From an uncultured Massilia sp. (GTDB lineage: Bacteria > Pseudomonadota > Gammaproteobacteria > Burkholderiales > Burkholderiaceae): a stretch of DNA of 64,000 bases. Location of the stretch: contig CAMLMV010000031.1 of NCBI GenBank assembly GCA_946481275.1, positions 1-64,000 of the forward strand, in the 5' to 3' direction. The position numbers and the translations under genes were made by a program. Of the stretch, positions 25,939 through 34,483 are shown piece after piece; position 1 is the first letter of the stretch; every line of letters begins with the position of its first letter. The notes below the pieces were generated by a model, which saw only the letters and a list, made by a program, of their open reading frames with translations, was not told the DNA's origin and made no database searches.

Positions 25939-27075
25939 ATGGAATTCATCGACCTCAAGTCCCAATACCAGGCATCGCGCGACCTGATCAATGGCCGCAT
26001 CCAGGCCGTCCTCGACCACGGCCAGTACATCATGGGCCCGGAGGTGGCCGAACTCGAGGAACGCCTGGCCCGGTACACGGGCGCCCGCCACTGCATCACC
26101 GTGGCCTCGGGCACGGAAGCGCTGCTGATTTCTCTGATGGCGCTGGGCGTGGGCCGCGGCGACGAAGTGATCACCACGCCGTTCACCTTCATTGCCACCG
26201 CCGAGGCCATCGTGCTGCTCGGCGCGACGCCGGTGTTCGTCGACATCGATCCGGTCACCTGCAATATCGCGCCGGGGCTGATCGAAGAAAAGATCACGGG
26301 CCGCACCCGGGCCATCATCCCCGTGTCGTTGTACGGACAGCCGGCCGACATGGACGAGATCAATGCGATTGCCCTGCGCCACGGCCTCACCGTCATCGAG
26401 GATGCCGCCCAGAGCTTCGGCGCCACCTACCGAGGCAGGCGGAGCTGCAACCTTTCCCGCATCGGCTGCACCAGCTTCTTTCCCAGCAAGCCACTCGGCT
26501 GCTACGGTGACGGGGGCGCGCTGTTCACCAGTGACGACGCGCTGGCCAAGGCGATGCGCGAGATCCGCGTGCACGGCCAGTCGAAGCGCTACGTGCACAC
26601 CCGCATCGGCGTCGGCGGCCGCATGGACACCCTGCAGTGCGCAATCCTGCTGGCCAAGCTGGAGCTGTTCGACTGGGAACTGCAGCAGCGCCAGCGCGCC
26701 GCCTCCGCCTACGACGCGCTGTTGCTCGGCAACGACGCGCAGGTCCGTCCTGTCGGCCGGCAGGAGGACCGCACCAGCGTCCATGCCCAGTACACGGTGA
26801 TCGTGGAGCAGCGCGACGCGCTGCAGGCGGCGCTGCACCGGGCGGGGATTCCGACCGCCGTTCACTATCCGGTCCCCATCCACCGCCAGCCTGCCTATGC
26901 GGCGCTGAGCTCGGCCGACGTCTGTCCCGTATCCGTCGAGATGGCCGGCAAAGTGATGAGCCTGCCGATGGGGCCCTACCTGTCGACGTCGAGTGCGCAA
27001 CAGGTTGCGACGGCACTGCTGAACGCGGCGGACGTCACCCGGCGCCCCCCGGAACCCGTGACATTACCGGAGTAG
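25939..27075 (+). CDS. wbpE: UDP-3-keto-GlcNAcA aminotransferase (WbpE type)
   Basis: A 378-residue DegT/DnrJ/EryC1/StrS PLP enzyme. SGTEALLISLMALGVG, FTFIATAEAI, EDAAQSFGATYRGR and TSFFPSKPLGCYGDGGA are present; the Lys in the last is the PLP Schiff-base residue. WbpE puts the 3-amino group on the ketosugar. It follows wbpD by 30 bases with GAACGGAACGACCACC ahead of ATG. The second DegT enzyme of the locus (32648-33841) is only distantly similar and belongs to another sugar branch. Confidence 0.92.
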   Translation: MEFIDLKSQYQASRDLINGRIQAVLDHGQYIMGPEVAELEERLARYTGARHCITVASGTEALLISLMALGVGRGDEVITTPFTFIATAEAIVLLGATPVFVDIDPVTCNIAPGLIEEKITGRTRAIIPVSLYGQPADMDEINAIALRHGLTVIEDAAQSFGATYRGRRSCNLSRIGCTSFFPSKPLGCYGDGGALFTSDDALAKAMREIRVHGQSKRYVHTRIGVGGRMDTLQCAILLAKLELFDWELQQRQRAASAYDALLLGNDAQVRPVGRQEDRTSVHAQYTVIVEQRDALQAALHRAGIPTAVHYPVPIHRQPAYAALSSADVCPVSVEMAGKVMSLPMGPYLSTSSAQQVATALLNAADVTRRPPEPVTLPE

Positions 27076-27101
27076 GCTGCGCACGCAAAGGATGCCCCGC
27101 A

Positions 27102-28232
27102 ATGTGCAGGATCGTTCATCTGACGTCTGCTCACCCTCGCAACGACACGCGCATCTTCATCAAGCAGTGTCGGACCCTGGCCGCGCACGGGTACAACGTG
27201 ACACTGGTCGTTGCCGACGGCCTGGGCGACGAACAGCGGGATGGGGTGGCGATCACCGACGTCGGCTGCCTGGGCGGCCGCGTCGAACGCATCCTGAAGA
27301 CCACGCGCCGCGTCGGCGACAAGGCGATCGCACTTGATGCCGAGATCTATCAACTGCACGATCCCGAATTGCTCCCCGTCGGATTGCGGCTCAAGCGGTG
27401 CGGCAAGAAAGTCATCTTCGATTCGCATGAGGATGTTGCGCGCCAACTGCTGGGCAAACCGTACCTGGGGCCGCTATCGCGCAGGCTACTGTCCTCGGTG
27501 TATTCAGCCGTGGAGCGTTATGCCTGTTCCCGCTTCGACGGCATCATCACGGCCACCCCGTTCATTAGAGAGAATTTTCTCAAGATTCATCCCCGCACGG
27601 TCGACGTCAACAATTTCCCGATGGTGGGAGAACTCGATGGCGGCGGCCCCTGGGAACACAAGCACGTCGAGGTCTGCTATGTCGGCGGTATCGGCAGTAT
27701 CCGCGGTATCCGCGAGCTGGTCCATGCGGGCGAATTCCTGGCCTCGGCGGCGCGGGTGAACCTCGTCGGGACGTTTTCCGAACCCCTGGTCGAGGCTGAA
27801 ATGAAGGCCAGTCCCGGGTGGCGCCGCGTGAATGCCCATGGGTTGCTCGACCGCGACGGTGTGCGCGAGGTGCTGGAGCGTTCCCTGGCCGGCATCGTGA
27901 CCTTTCATCCGCTGCCGAACCACCTGGACTCCCACCCGACCAAGATGTTCGAGTACATGTCGTCCGGTATTCCGGTGATCGCCTCGAATTTCCCGCTCTG
28001 GCGCGACATCATCGAAGGCAATCAGTGCGGGATCTGCGTCGACCCACTCGATCCCAGGGCGATCGCGGCCGCGATCGATTACCTCGCTACCCATCCGCAG
28101 CCTGCGAAGGCAATGGGCGAAAACGGCCGCCGGGCCGTGCTGGAAAAATACAACTGGACTGTCCAGGCAAACAGGCTGGTCGACTTCTATGGAGCGATAT
28201 CCCATGACAAGCAAGCTGTCGCAGCTGTTTAA
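27102..28232 (+). CDS. GT4-family glycosyltransferase
   Basis: A 376-residue GT-B enzyme. MCRIVHLTSAHPRNDTRIF opens the acceptor domain, KVIFDSHEDV follows, and FEYMSSGIPVIASNFPLWRD belongs to the GT4 nucleotide-sugar domain. ATG 27102 lies 26 bases after wbpE; the frame is open further upstream only as a shadow of wbpE. It likely adds one sugar of the repeat unit at the cytosolic face, perhaps the ManNAc3NAcA whose synthesis genes surround it. Its 3' end overlaps the next gene by 29 bases. Confidence 0.88.
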   Translation: MCRIVHLTSAHPRNDTRIFIKQCRTLAAHGYNVTLVVADGLGDEQRDGVAITDVGCLGGRVERILKTTRRVGDKAIALDAEIYQLHDPELLPVGLRLKRCGKKVIFDSHEDVARQLLGKPYLGPLSRRLLSSVYSAVERYACSRFDGIITATPFIRENFLKIHPRTVDVNNFPMVGELDGGGPWEHKHVEVCYVGGIGSIRGIRELVHAGEFLASAARVNLVGTFSEPLVEAEMKASPGWRRVNAHGLLDRDGVREVLERSLAGIVTFHPLPNHLDSHPTKMFEYMSSGIPVIASNFPLWRDIIEGNQCGICVDPLDPRAIAAAIDYLATHPQPAKAMGENGRRAVLEKYNWTVQANRLVDFYGAISHDKQAVAAV

Positions 28233-28899
28233 TCTGGCCCTCGACATCAGCAAGCTTCCGGTTGCACGCCTCGAATTCCGGCTGGACCTGAATCCGGATG
28301 CGGTGCGGCGCATGCACGCCCATTTCACCAAGCCTCACCCGAAGTACAAGATCTTCCAGAACAAATCGTTAGGCGCGGCACTCATCGACCTGAATCGCTT
28401 TGCCGACCCCGATGCCTATATGGCGAACGTAAAGGGCCGCAACTCGGCGGGATTCCATGCCAGGAAAGCCAGGTCGCGCGGCTATAGGGTCGTCGAGATC
28501 GACAAGAACAATTTCGTGGAGGACATCCATGAGATCAATACCTCACTCGATCTGCGCCAGGGCCGGCCAATGGCCGAGGCATACCGGCAAAAACAGACGC
28601 AGTTCCATCCGGAGAAGAACTACGAATATTTCGGCGTCTTGAACGCCGCCGGAAAACTGACCGCCTACGGCGATGTCGGGCTTTTCGGGAATTTTGTCGC
28701 CTTCGACCGCCTGCTCGGCCTGCGCAACAATGACGGCGCCATGCACCTGATGGTGACGGAGATTATCTGCCGGATGATCGAAAGTCATGCCTACGGCTAC
28801 CTCATGTATGACACGTTCTTCGGTGCCAGTCCCGGGCTCAGGGCCTTCAAGACGATGCTCGGATTCGAACCTTATCGCGCAAGATATTCACTCCAATGA
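28204..28899 (+). CDS. GNAT/FemAB-like acyltransferase of the polysaccharide locus
   Basis: A 231-residue protein without signal or membrane segments. It has a FemAB/GNAT-like outline: a basic RNSAGFHARKARSRGYRVVE block, then YEYFGVLNAAGKLTAYGDVG, and a C-terminal LRAFKTMLGFEPYRARYSL typical of the last strands of a GNAT fold. I cannot name a substrate; N- or O-acylation of a sugar is the simplest guess. ATG 28204 follows GGAG and is preferred to the in-frame ATG 28189. It overlaps both neighbours, so it is part of the same operon as the deacetylase-like gene after it. Confidence 0.6.
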   Translation: MTSKLSQLFNLALDISKLPVARLEFRLDLNPDAVRRMHAHFTKPHPKYKIFQNKSLGAALIDLNRFADPDAYMANVKGRNSAGFHARKARSRGYRVVEIDKNNFVEDIHEINTSLDLRQGRPMAEAYRQKQTQFHPEKNYEYFGVLNAAGKLTAYGDVGLFGNFVAFDRLLGLRNNDGAMHLMVTEIICRMIESHAYGYLMYDTFFGASPGLRAFKTMLGFEPYRARYSLQ

Positions 28900-29675
28900 C
28901 TCCATTACTTAGGCGCATTTATAGCGATTATGGGATGCCGTCGCGCCTGCGTACGCACGAAAAACTGATTTGTGCCGCCATGGACGCCGGCTACACCCAG
29001 ACTTCGGTCCGGGATTTCTTCGACCGCGTACGAACTGGCCAGTCGGCAACCGGGGCATTCATCGTGCACCGGCATGACATCGATACGGACCTGCGCACGA
29101 CCAGGAAACTGTTCGAGATGGAAAAAAAGTATGGCGTCAAGGCGAGCTATTACTTCAGGCTGTCTACGCTTGACTTCGGCCTGATGCGCGAAATTGAAGA
29201 CTATGGCAGCGAGGCCAGCTACCACTACGAAGAAGTGGCCTCTTTCGCCAAAAAGAACAAGATCAAGGATCCGGCCCTCGTGCGGAACTGCCTTCCCGAG
29301 ATCAGGAATGTCTTTCGCAAAAACTTCCGGTGGTTCGAGCAGCAACTCGGAAAAAAACTCCGCACAGTGGCCGGCCATGGGGACTTCGCGAACCGCCGCC
29401 TCAAGGTGAACAATACGGAGATCCTCGCGGACCAGCGGTTGCGCGAAGAATGCGGCATCGAGTGCGAGGCCTACGACCGCGGCCTGCTCGACCACATCGA
29501 CATGTACATCGTGGATCGGCCGCCTCCTCAATATTACTGGCCGACCTCTCCCCTGAACGTCGTTTCCGTACACCGGAACATTTGTCTCGTAACCCACCCG
29601 CGACAGTTTGAAACGAACTGGAAGGAAAACACCAAGGACAATCTTTTCCGCTTTTATGAAGCGGTGACCTGGTAG
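28896..29675 (+). CDS. NodB-like polysaccharide deacetylase family protein
   Basis: A 259-residue protein overlapping the previous gene by ATGA. FIVHRHDIDTDLRTTRKLFE resembles the metal-binding Asp-Asp motif of carbohydrate esterase 4, and VKASYYFRLSTLDFGLMREI the following strand; YHYEEVASFAKKN and VAGHGDFANRR may supply the His ligands. There is no signal peptide, so it would act in the cytosol on a nucleotide sugar or lipid-linked intermediate. The pairing with an acyltransferase-like gene suggests exchange of N-acyl groups, which is inference. Confidence 0.7.
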   Translation: MTPLLRRIYSDYGMPSRLRTHEKLICAAMDAGYTQTSVRDFFDRVRTGQSATGAFIVHRHDIDTDLRTTRKLFEMEKKYGVKASYYFRLSTLDFGLMREIEDYGSEASYHYEEVASFAKKNKIKDPALVRNCLPEIRNVFRKNFRWFEQQLGKKLRTVAGHGDFANRRLKVNNTEILADQRLREECGIECEAYDRGLLDHIDMYIVDRPPPQYYWPTSPLNVVSVHRNICLVTHPRQFETNWKENTKDNLFRFYEAVTW

Positions 29676-29688
29676 GCAAAGAAAACTC

Positions 29689-30798
29689 ATGAAACCAAAG
29701 AAAATCGTCACCGTGATCGGCGCCCGCCCACAATTCATCAAGGCGAGTGCAGTGTCAGCCGTCGTTGCGGAGTACGACCAGCTTCGTGAGATCGTCGTGC
29801 ATACCGGCCAGCACTTCGACGCCAATATGTCGGATGTCTTTTTTACCGAGCTGGGCATGAAGCCGCCCGCTTATCAGTGCGCGATTCACGGCGGCACCCA
29901 TGGCGACATGACTGGGCGTATGTTGATCGACATTGAAAAAATACTGTTGTTGGAAAAGCCCGATGCGGTCCTGGTATATGGCGACACGAATTCCACGCTT
30001 GCAGCATCCCTGGCGGCGGTCAAGCTGCATATCCCGATCGCGCACGTCGAAGCGGGTTTGCGTTCTTTCAACATGAGATCCCCGGAGGAGATCAACCGCA
30101 TCCTTACGGACCGGGTCGCGCGCTGGCTCTTCACCCCCAACAGCGAGGCCGGCGTACATTTACTGCGTGAAGGCGCCAGTTCCGATCAGATTCACCAGGT
30201 CGGCGACGTCATGCTCGACGTCGCGCTTCGGCATGGCGAACGGGTCACCTCCGACGGGGGCGTACTGGGCCGGCTACGGCAAGAGCACGGCGTCCAGGCT
30301 GGCGAGTATTGCCTGGCAACCATCCATCGCGCAGAGAACACCGACGATCCCGGCAGGCTCACAACGATAGTCGAAGCCCTTTCGCATTTCGCCAGGAACA
30401 TCAAAGTCGTGCTGCCCCTCCACCCCCGTACGCGCAGCACGCTTGCGAAACAAGGCAAATTGCAGGCTTTGCACAACGCGGTGGTCGTGCTGGATCCGCT
30501 GGGCTATCTGGCAATGGTGCAGCTGGAAAAGTACGCCGCAATCATTGCTACCGATTCGGGCGGCGTCCAAAAAGAAGCCTTCTTCTATGGCGTTCCGTGT
30601 GTGACCTTGCGGGACGAAACCGAGTGGACGGAGTTGGTGGACGCCGGGTGGAACCGACTGGCGCCACCGGTCGATGCCAACGCCGTACTGCACTCCCTGC
30701 GCGCCGGCCTCGAAAGTACCGGCGACGACATCGCTCCTTATGGCGCCGGTGACGCCGCAGTCCGGATCGTGGAACGTCTATCGGACGAGCTTGCCTGA
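29689..30798 (+). CDS. wbpI: UDP-GlcNAc3NAcA 2-epimerase (WbpI type)
   Basis: A 369-residue WecB/WbpI-family epimerase: VIGARPQFIKASAV, HTGQHFDANMSDVFF, VYGDTNSTLAAS, HVEAGLRSFNMRSPEEINR and TDSGGVQKEAFFYGVPCVTL. With wbpA, B, D and E upstream it completes UDP-ManNAc3NAcA synthesis, which is why I prefer WbpI to plain WecB. Four unrelated genes separate it from wbpE. Confidence 0.88.
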   Translation: MKPKKIVTVIGARPQFIKASAVSAVVAEYDQLREIVVHTGQHFDANMSDVFFTELGMKPPAYQCAIHGGTHGDMTGRMLIDIEKILLLEKPDAVLVYGDTNSTLAASLAAVKLHIPIAHVEAGLRSFNMRSPEEINRILTDRVARWLFTPNSEAGVHLLREGASSDQIHQVGDVMLDVALRHGERVTSDGGVLGRLRQEHGVQAGEYCLATIHRAENTDDPGRLTTIVEALSHFARNIKVVLPLHPRTRSTLAKQGKLQALHNAVVVLDPLGYLAMVQLEKYAAIIATDSGGVQKEAFFYGVPCVTLRDETEWTELVDAGWNRLAPPVDANAVLHSLRAGLESTGDDIAPYGAGDAAVRIVERLSDELA

Positions 30799-30822
30799 AA
30801 CGCTGACATCAAGGAGGTACGC

Positions 30823-31980
30823 ATGAGAAAGACCACAACATACGACGATACCCCGGACAACGACTTGTGGCTGCGAGTCGCAGTGCGCGGCGCTTCGCTC
30901 ATCAGTGTGGCCGCCCTGCTAGCCTCCTGTGCCGACACCAGGCAGCTGTATGTCGCACCTTATGGCGCAGACTCGAACCCTGGAACGAAAGACGCGCCCT
31001 TCCTGACGATCGGCCGAGCAGATGCCGCCGCTGCGCCGGGCTACACCATCCATGTCGCGCCCGGCGAGTACCGGGTCTCCGCCCGAGGTCCCGACAGCGC
31101 GGGCATCAGCACGCTGCGCAGCGGCACGCCTTCCGCTCGGCTCAAATTCATATCGGACATCAAATGGGGGGCGAAAATCGTCGTGTCGGGCACCGGCATA
31201 GCCTGGCACTCCAAGGGGAGCCATGTCGACATCGAGGGTTTCGACATCAGCGGCACGGGGCGACACGGCATCCTGGCAGACGGCACGAATCTTACGATCG
31301 CGAATAACTTCATTCACGACCTGACGGTCAGCGGTGGCTGTACGGGTAATGGCGGCGCTGCGATCGATACCAACGGCGGCGCCGGAAACGTACTGATCAA
31401 AGGGAACGTGGTCAGAAATATCGGCTACTCAATGATCGGCAAGTGCAACACGGTGCAGGGGATCTACATCGCCAACCCGAAGAATACTGTCGTCGACAAC
31501 ATCGTTTCCGGCGTTGCGTTGGCAGGCATCCAGCAGTGGCATGGCGCAACGGATTCAACCATCATCAACAATACGGTCTTCCGCTGCAAGATCGGCATAC
31601 TCATCGGTGGCGGTGACGCCGGAACGTTACCGAACGGTTCACAAAACAACTATGTCGCGCACAATATCGTCTACGACAACATCACTTATGGGATTATCGA
31701 AGGCGGCAAAGTCGGCGCCAATAACCGCTACGTCAATAACCTGGTGTACTTGAGCGGGACCAGTGTGCGCGCTGACGGCCACGTCAGCGGCACGATCTCA
31801 GCCGATCCAGAGTTCGTGAATTATCAGGCTGACGGCACTGGCGATTATCGTTTACGGAAAAGCTCGCCGGCGATCCGCAAGATCGCCGAGCCTCCGGTAT
31901 CCGCAGGCGTGGTTCCCGCTTCTTCCCACGAGACGCGCGCAGAGCTCGGGGCATACAGCGCTGGGGCAGCCGGACATTAA
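30823..31980 (+). CDS. right-handed beta-helix lipoprotein, paralogue of the 44.8-kb gene
   Basis: A 385-residue protein with an unusual long N-terminus, then a hydrophobic stretch and lipobox LLASC. The mature part begins LYVAPYGADSNPGTKDAPFL (DUF1565-like), followed by parallel beta-helix coils rich in Asn (NFIHDLTVSGGC, NIVSGVALAGIQQWHGATDS). Such proteins are often polysaccharide lyases, epimerases or binding proteins. It shares long identical blocks with the secreted protein at 44805-45935, but its C-terminus is degenerate where that one keeps AVDVGAYEY. Its stop shares TTAA with the convergent gene's stop. Confidence 0.85.
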   Translation: MRKTTTYDDTPDNDLWLRVAVRGASLISVAALLASCADTRQLYVAPYGADSNPGTKDAPFLTIGRADAAAAPGYTIHVAPGEYRVSARGPDSAGISTLRSGTPSARLKFISDIKWGAKIVVSGTGIAWHSKGSHVDIEGFDISGTGRHGILADGTNLTIANNFIHDLTVSGGCTGNGGAAIDTNGGAGNVLIKGNVVRNIGYSMIGKCNTVQGIYIANPKNTVVDNIVSGVALAGIQQWHGATDSTIINNTVFRCKIGILIGGGDAGTLPNGSQNNYVAHNIVYDNITYGIIEGGKVGANNRYVNNLVYLSGTSVRADGHVSGTISADPEFVNYQADGTGDYRLRKSSPAIRKIAEPPVSAGVVPASSHETRAELGAYSAGAAGH

Positions 31981-32651
31981 CCGGGGCTGTGCAGGTTCGT
32001 TTTCGACGCACCGTGCAATGCCCCCGGCTGCCGAGCGGCACATGTGTCGACATCGCGTGTCCATCGATAAGGATGGTCACGCCCGGAGAAATAGAGCGCT
32101 ACGTCGACCAGCCGGTGGTTGATCGCAGACGGTTTCAAACTGCAGATGATAAAAAACGTGAGCAAGCTCATTGCCACAGCCTGGCGATTGGGGCCAGGCG
32201 CCGGCAGTGTCGCCGACAGCCGTACAAAGACACGGCCCGCAGCGATGCCAAGCACGAGGCTCGCAACAACCTCCGATGTCGTGTGGAACCTGAACACGAT
32301 GAGCAGGGCGCCGAGGCCGATGCCAAGCGCCACACCGAACGCGAACCCGCGCTCGCGCCAATTGTCGGGGGCGCGCTGCAGGAGAACGAAAAAGAGAACA
32401 GGCAGTACTGCCGCCGTCCGCCACGCATGACCACTGAGCGCCTTGAAACCGAGCGGAGGCACGGACAGTCCCCACCCGAGGAAGGCAATCTTGGACAGGG
32501 CAACCACTCCCAGGCCTGCGGCAAAGATCAGGCACCAGCATGAGGCCAGCTTCCAGGCCCGGCCGGAGATGAGCCAAACAGCGATCGCACCGGCCGTTGG
32601 CACCATCACCGCCGTATGGCCAATATCGATGACATGTATCCACGACATCAT
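31977..32651 (-). CDS. PAP2-like membrane phosphatase
   Basis: A 224-residue membrane protein with about six segments. LSGHAWRTAAVLPVL and FRFHTTSEVVASLVLG resemble the PSGH and SRx5HxxxD motifs of PAP2 phosphatases, although the last Asp is Glu here. It may recycle undecaprenyl pyrophosphate or dephosphorylate a lipid-linked intermediate. ATG 32651 overlaps the aminotransferase stop by four bases. The tail after the last segment is short and basic. Confidence 0.7.
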   Translation of the reverse strand: MMSWIHVIDIGHTAVMVPTAGAIAVWLISGRAWKLASCWCLIFAAGLGVVALSKIAFLGWGLSVPPLGFKALSGHAWRTAAVLPVLFFVLLQRAPDNWRERGFAFGVALGIGLGALLIVFRFHTTSEVVASLVLGIAAGRVFVRLSATLPAPGPNRQAVAMSLLTFFIICSLKPSAINHRLVDVALYFSGRDHPYRWTRDVDTCAARQPGALHGASKTNLHSPG

Positions 32652-33841
32652 GGGCTCGCCGGCAGCGCAACGCCTTCCGCCATGGCCATGACTTCCCTGA
32701 TGACCAGGCAGGTCTTCTCGACATCCTGATTCCTCAGGGACGGGTGTACGAGGAACATCAGGCTTGTTTCGCCTAATTCCTTCGCGACCGGCAACCGGTA
32801 CTTCGGGCGGTAACATGTGTTATCGAAAGCCTTCTCCATGTAGAGTTCGGAGCAAGTGCCTTGGGCACACGGGACGCCCCTTGCGGTGATTTCCTCGATG
32901 ATCCGGTCGCGGGTCCAGCCGCGCGCCAGTTTTTCGGGCTCGACGAACACGTAGAACTTGTAGAAGGCATGTTGCACATCGGGCGGCACGACAGGAACCC
33001 GCAATGCCGCACATTCCCGGCATGTTGCAGCAATCCTCGATGCGTTCACCTGCCGCTGCGACGTCCACGTGGCCATGCGCTGGAGCTGGATACGCCCGAT
33101 AACGGCCTGCGTTTCCAGCATCCGCCAGTTGGTACCGAAGGATTCGTGGACCCACCGGTAGCCAGGGGGATGCTGGCGTTCGTACACGGCCTCCCACGAC
33201 TTGCCATGATCCTTGTAGGACCACATGGTGGTCCACCATGGGTGGGAATTCGTGGTCACCATGCCGCCCTCCCCGCCAGTGGTCATGATCTTGTCCTGAC
33301 AGAAGGACCAGGCGCCGATGTGGCCGATGCCTCCCACCATCCGCCCTTTGTAGCGTGCGCCATGGGCCTGGGCACAGTCCTCGATCACGAAGATGGCGTG
33401 TTCCTGGGCAAGCTCCATGATCGGATCCATGTCGCATGGCCAACCGGCGAGGTGTACACAGATGATCGCCCTCGTACGCGGCGTCAGGACGGCCCGGATG
33501 GTTTCGGCCGTAATATTCTGGCTCTCCCGGTCCACATCAGCGAACACGGGAATCGCGCCCGCGTTGACGATGCAACTCGCGGAAGCCAGGAAAGTCCTTG
33601 GCGTCACGATCACTTCATCGCCCGGCGATATGCGCAACGCCTTGAGAGCGACGTCCAGCGCCAGCGTACCGTTCGACAGCGCGACGGCGTACCGGGTGCC
33701 GACCCACGCCGCGAATTCCTTTTCGAACTCCCTGCATTCCGTGCCCGTCCAATAATTGACTTTATTCGACAGGATAACGTTCTTGACAGCGGTTGCTTCC
33801 TCGACGGAGAAGCTTGGCCAGGTAGCGCATGAAGTACTCAT
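32648..33841 (-). CDS. DegT-family sugar aminotransferase
   Basis: A 397-residue PLP enzyme: SNGTLALDVALKALRI, TPRTFLASASCIVNAG, EDCAQAHGARYKGR and SFCQDKIMTTGGEGGM with the PLP Lys. It resembles perosamine/4-aminotransferases. With the CapD-type dehydratase it would make UDP-2-acetamido-4-amino-2,4,6-trideoxyhexose, which the adjacent PglC-like transferase could attach to undecaprenyl phosphate. ATG 33841 is four bases after the transferase stop; the longer frame to 33907 overlaps that gene. Confidence 0.88.
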   Translation of the reverse strand: MSTSCATWPSFSVEEATAVKNVILSNKVNYWTGTECREFEKEFAAWVGTRYAVALSNGTLALDVALKALRISPGDEVIVTPRTFLASASCIVNAGAIPVFADVDRESQNITAETIRAVLTPRTRAIICVHLAGWPCDMDPIMELAQEHAIFVIEDCAQAHGARYKGRMVGGIGHIGAWSFCQDKIMTTGGEGGMVTTNSHPWWTTMWSYKDHGKSWEAVYERQHPPGYRWVHESFGTNWRMLETQAVIGRIQLQRMATWTSQRQVNASRIAATCRECAALRVPVVPPDVQHAFYKFYVFVEPEKLARGWTRDRIIEEITARGVPCAQGTCSELYMEKAFDNTCYRPKYRLPVAKELGETSLMFLVHPSLRNQDVEKTCLVIREVMAMAEGVALPASP

Positions 33842-33845
33842 GACC

Positions 33846-34451
33846 TTATCCGAGAATGGTGTGGAAAATATACCGAAGATCGCGCAGCAGGGAATAATTA
33901 TTGACATATTCCCGGTTGATTCTTACCTTGTCCGGCCAGATGATCCGGTCGTTATATGCCTCCGGGTCGTCGACCGCCGCCAATATGGACTCCTCATCCT
34001 TGTACTTGATGGAGGCCGGTCCGGTAATTCCCGGCCGCAGCGAGAGAATGATACGGTCCTCACCTTGCAAACGATCCGCATAGCCAGGTACATCCGGCCT
34101 CGGCCCGACAAGACTCATGCTTCCGGACAGCACGTTAAACAACTGGGGCAATTCATCGAGTTTGTATTTTCTAAAAAGTCGACCGGAGCGCGAAATCGAA
34201 GCGATATTTCTCGATGCGATGGGACTGCGCTGGCTGTCGCCCGGATACATCGTCTTGATTTTGCAAACACGGATGACATGACCATGACGCCCGATGCGTT
34301 TTTGTATGAAAAACCCATTGCTCCGGGTATCGAGCGTTGCGACGAGCCAGCATAGGAATATGACTGGCGCGAGCAGCAACAACCCCGCTAGCGACGCACC
34401 GATATCAAACGCTCGTTTAAATAAAATGTCAGTTCTCGACATCTTATTCAC
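33846..34451 (-). CDS. initiating phosphoglycosyl transferase (PglC-like)
   Basis: A 201-residue monotopic phosphoglycosyl transferase. KRAFDIGASLAGLLLLAPVI is the re-entrant membrane helix; FFIQKRIGRHGHVIRVCKIK and YKLDELPQLFNVLSGSMSLV with GPRPD hold the catalytic Asp-Glu pair and the uridine-binding region. Its length fits the minimal PglC catalytic core rather than the longer WbaP/WcaJ forms. It starts assembly by moving a sugar phosphate onto undecaprenyl phosphate. Confidence 0.93.
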   Translation of the reverse strand: MNKMSRTDILFKRAFDIGASLAGLLLLAPVIFLCWLVATLDTRSNGFFIQKRIGRHGHVIRVCKIKTMYPGDSQRSPIASRNIASISRSGRLFRKYKLDELPQLFNVLSGSMSLVGPRPDVPGYADRLQGEDRIILSLRPGITGPASIKYKDEESILAAVDDPEAYNDRIIWPDKVRINREYVNNYSLLRDLRYIFHTILG

Positions 34452-34483
34452 CTCATAAGTCAGCCATACTCATGATCTATTTT

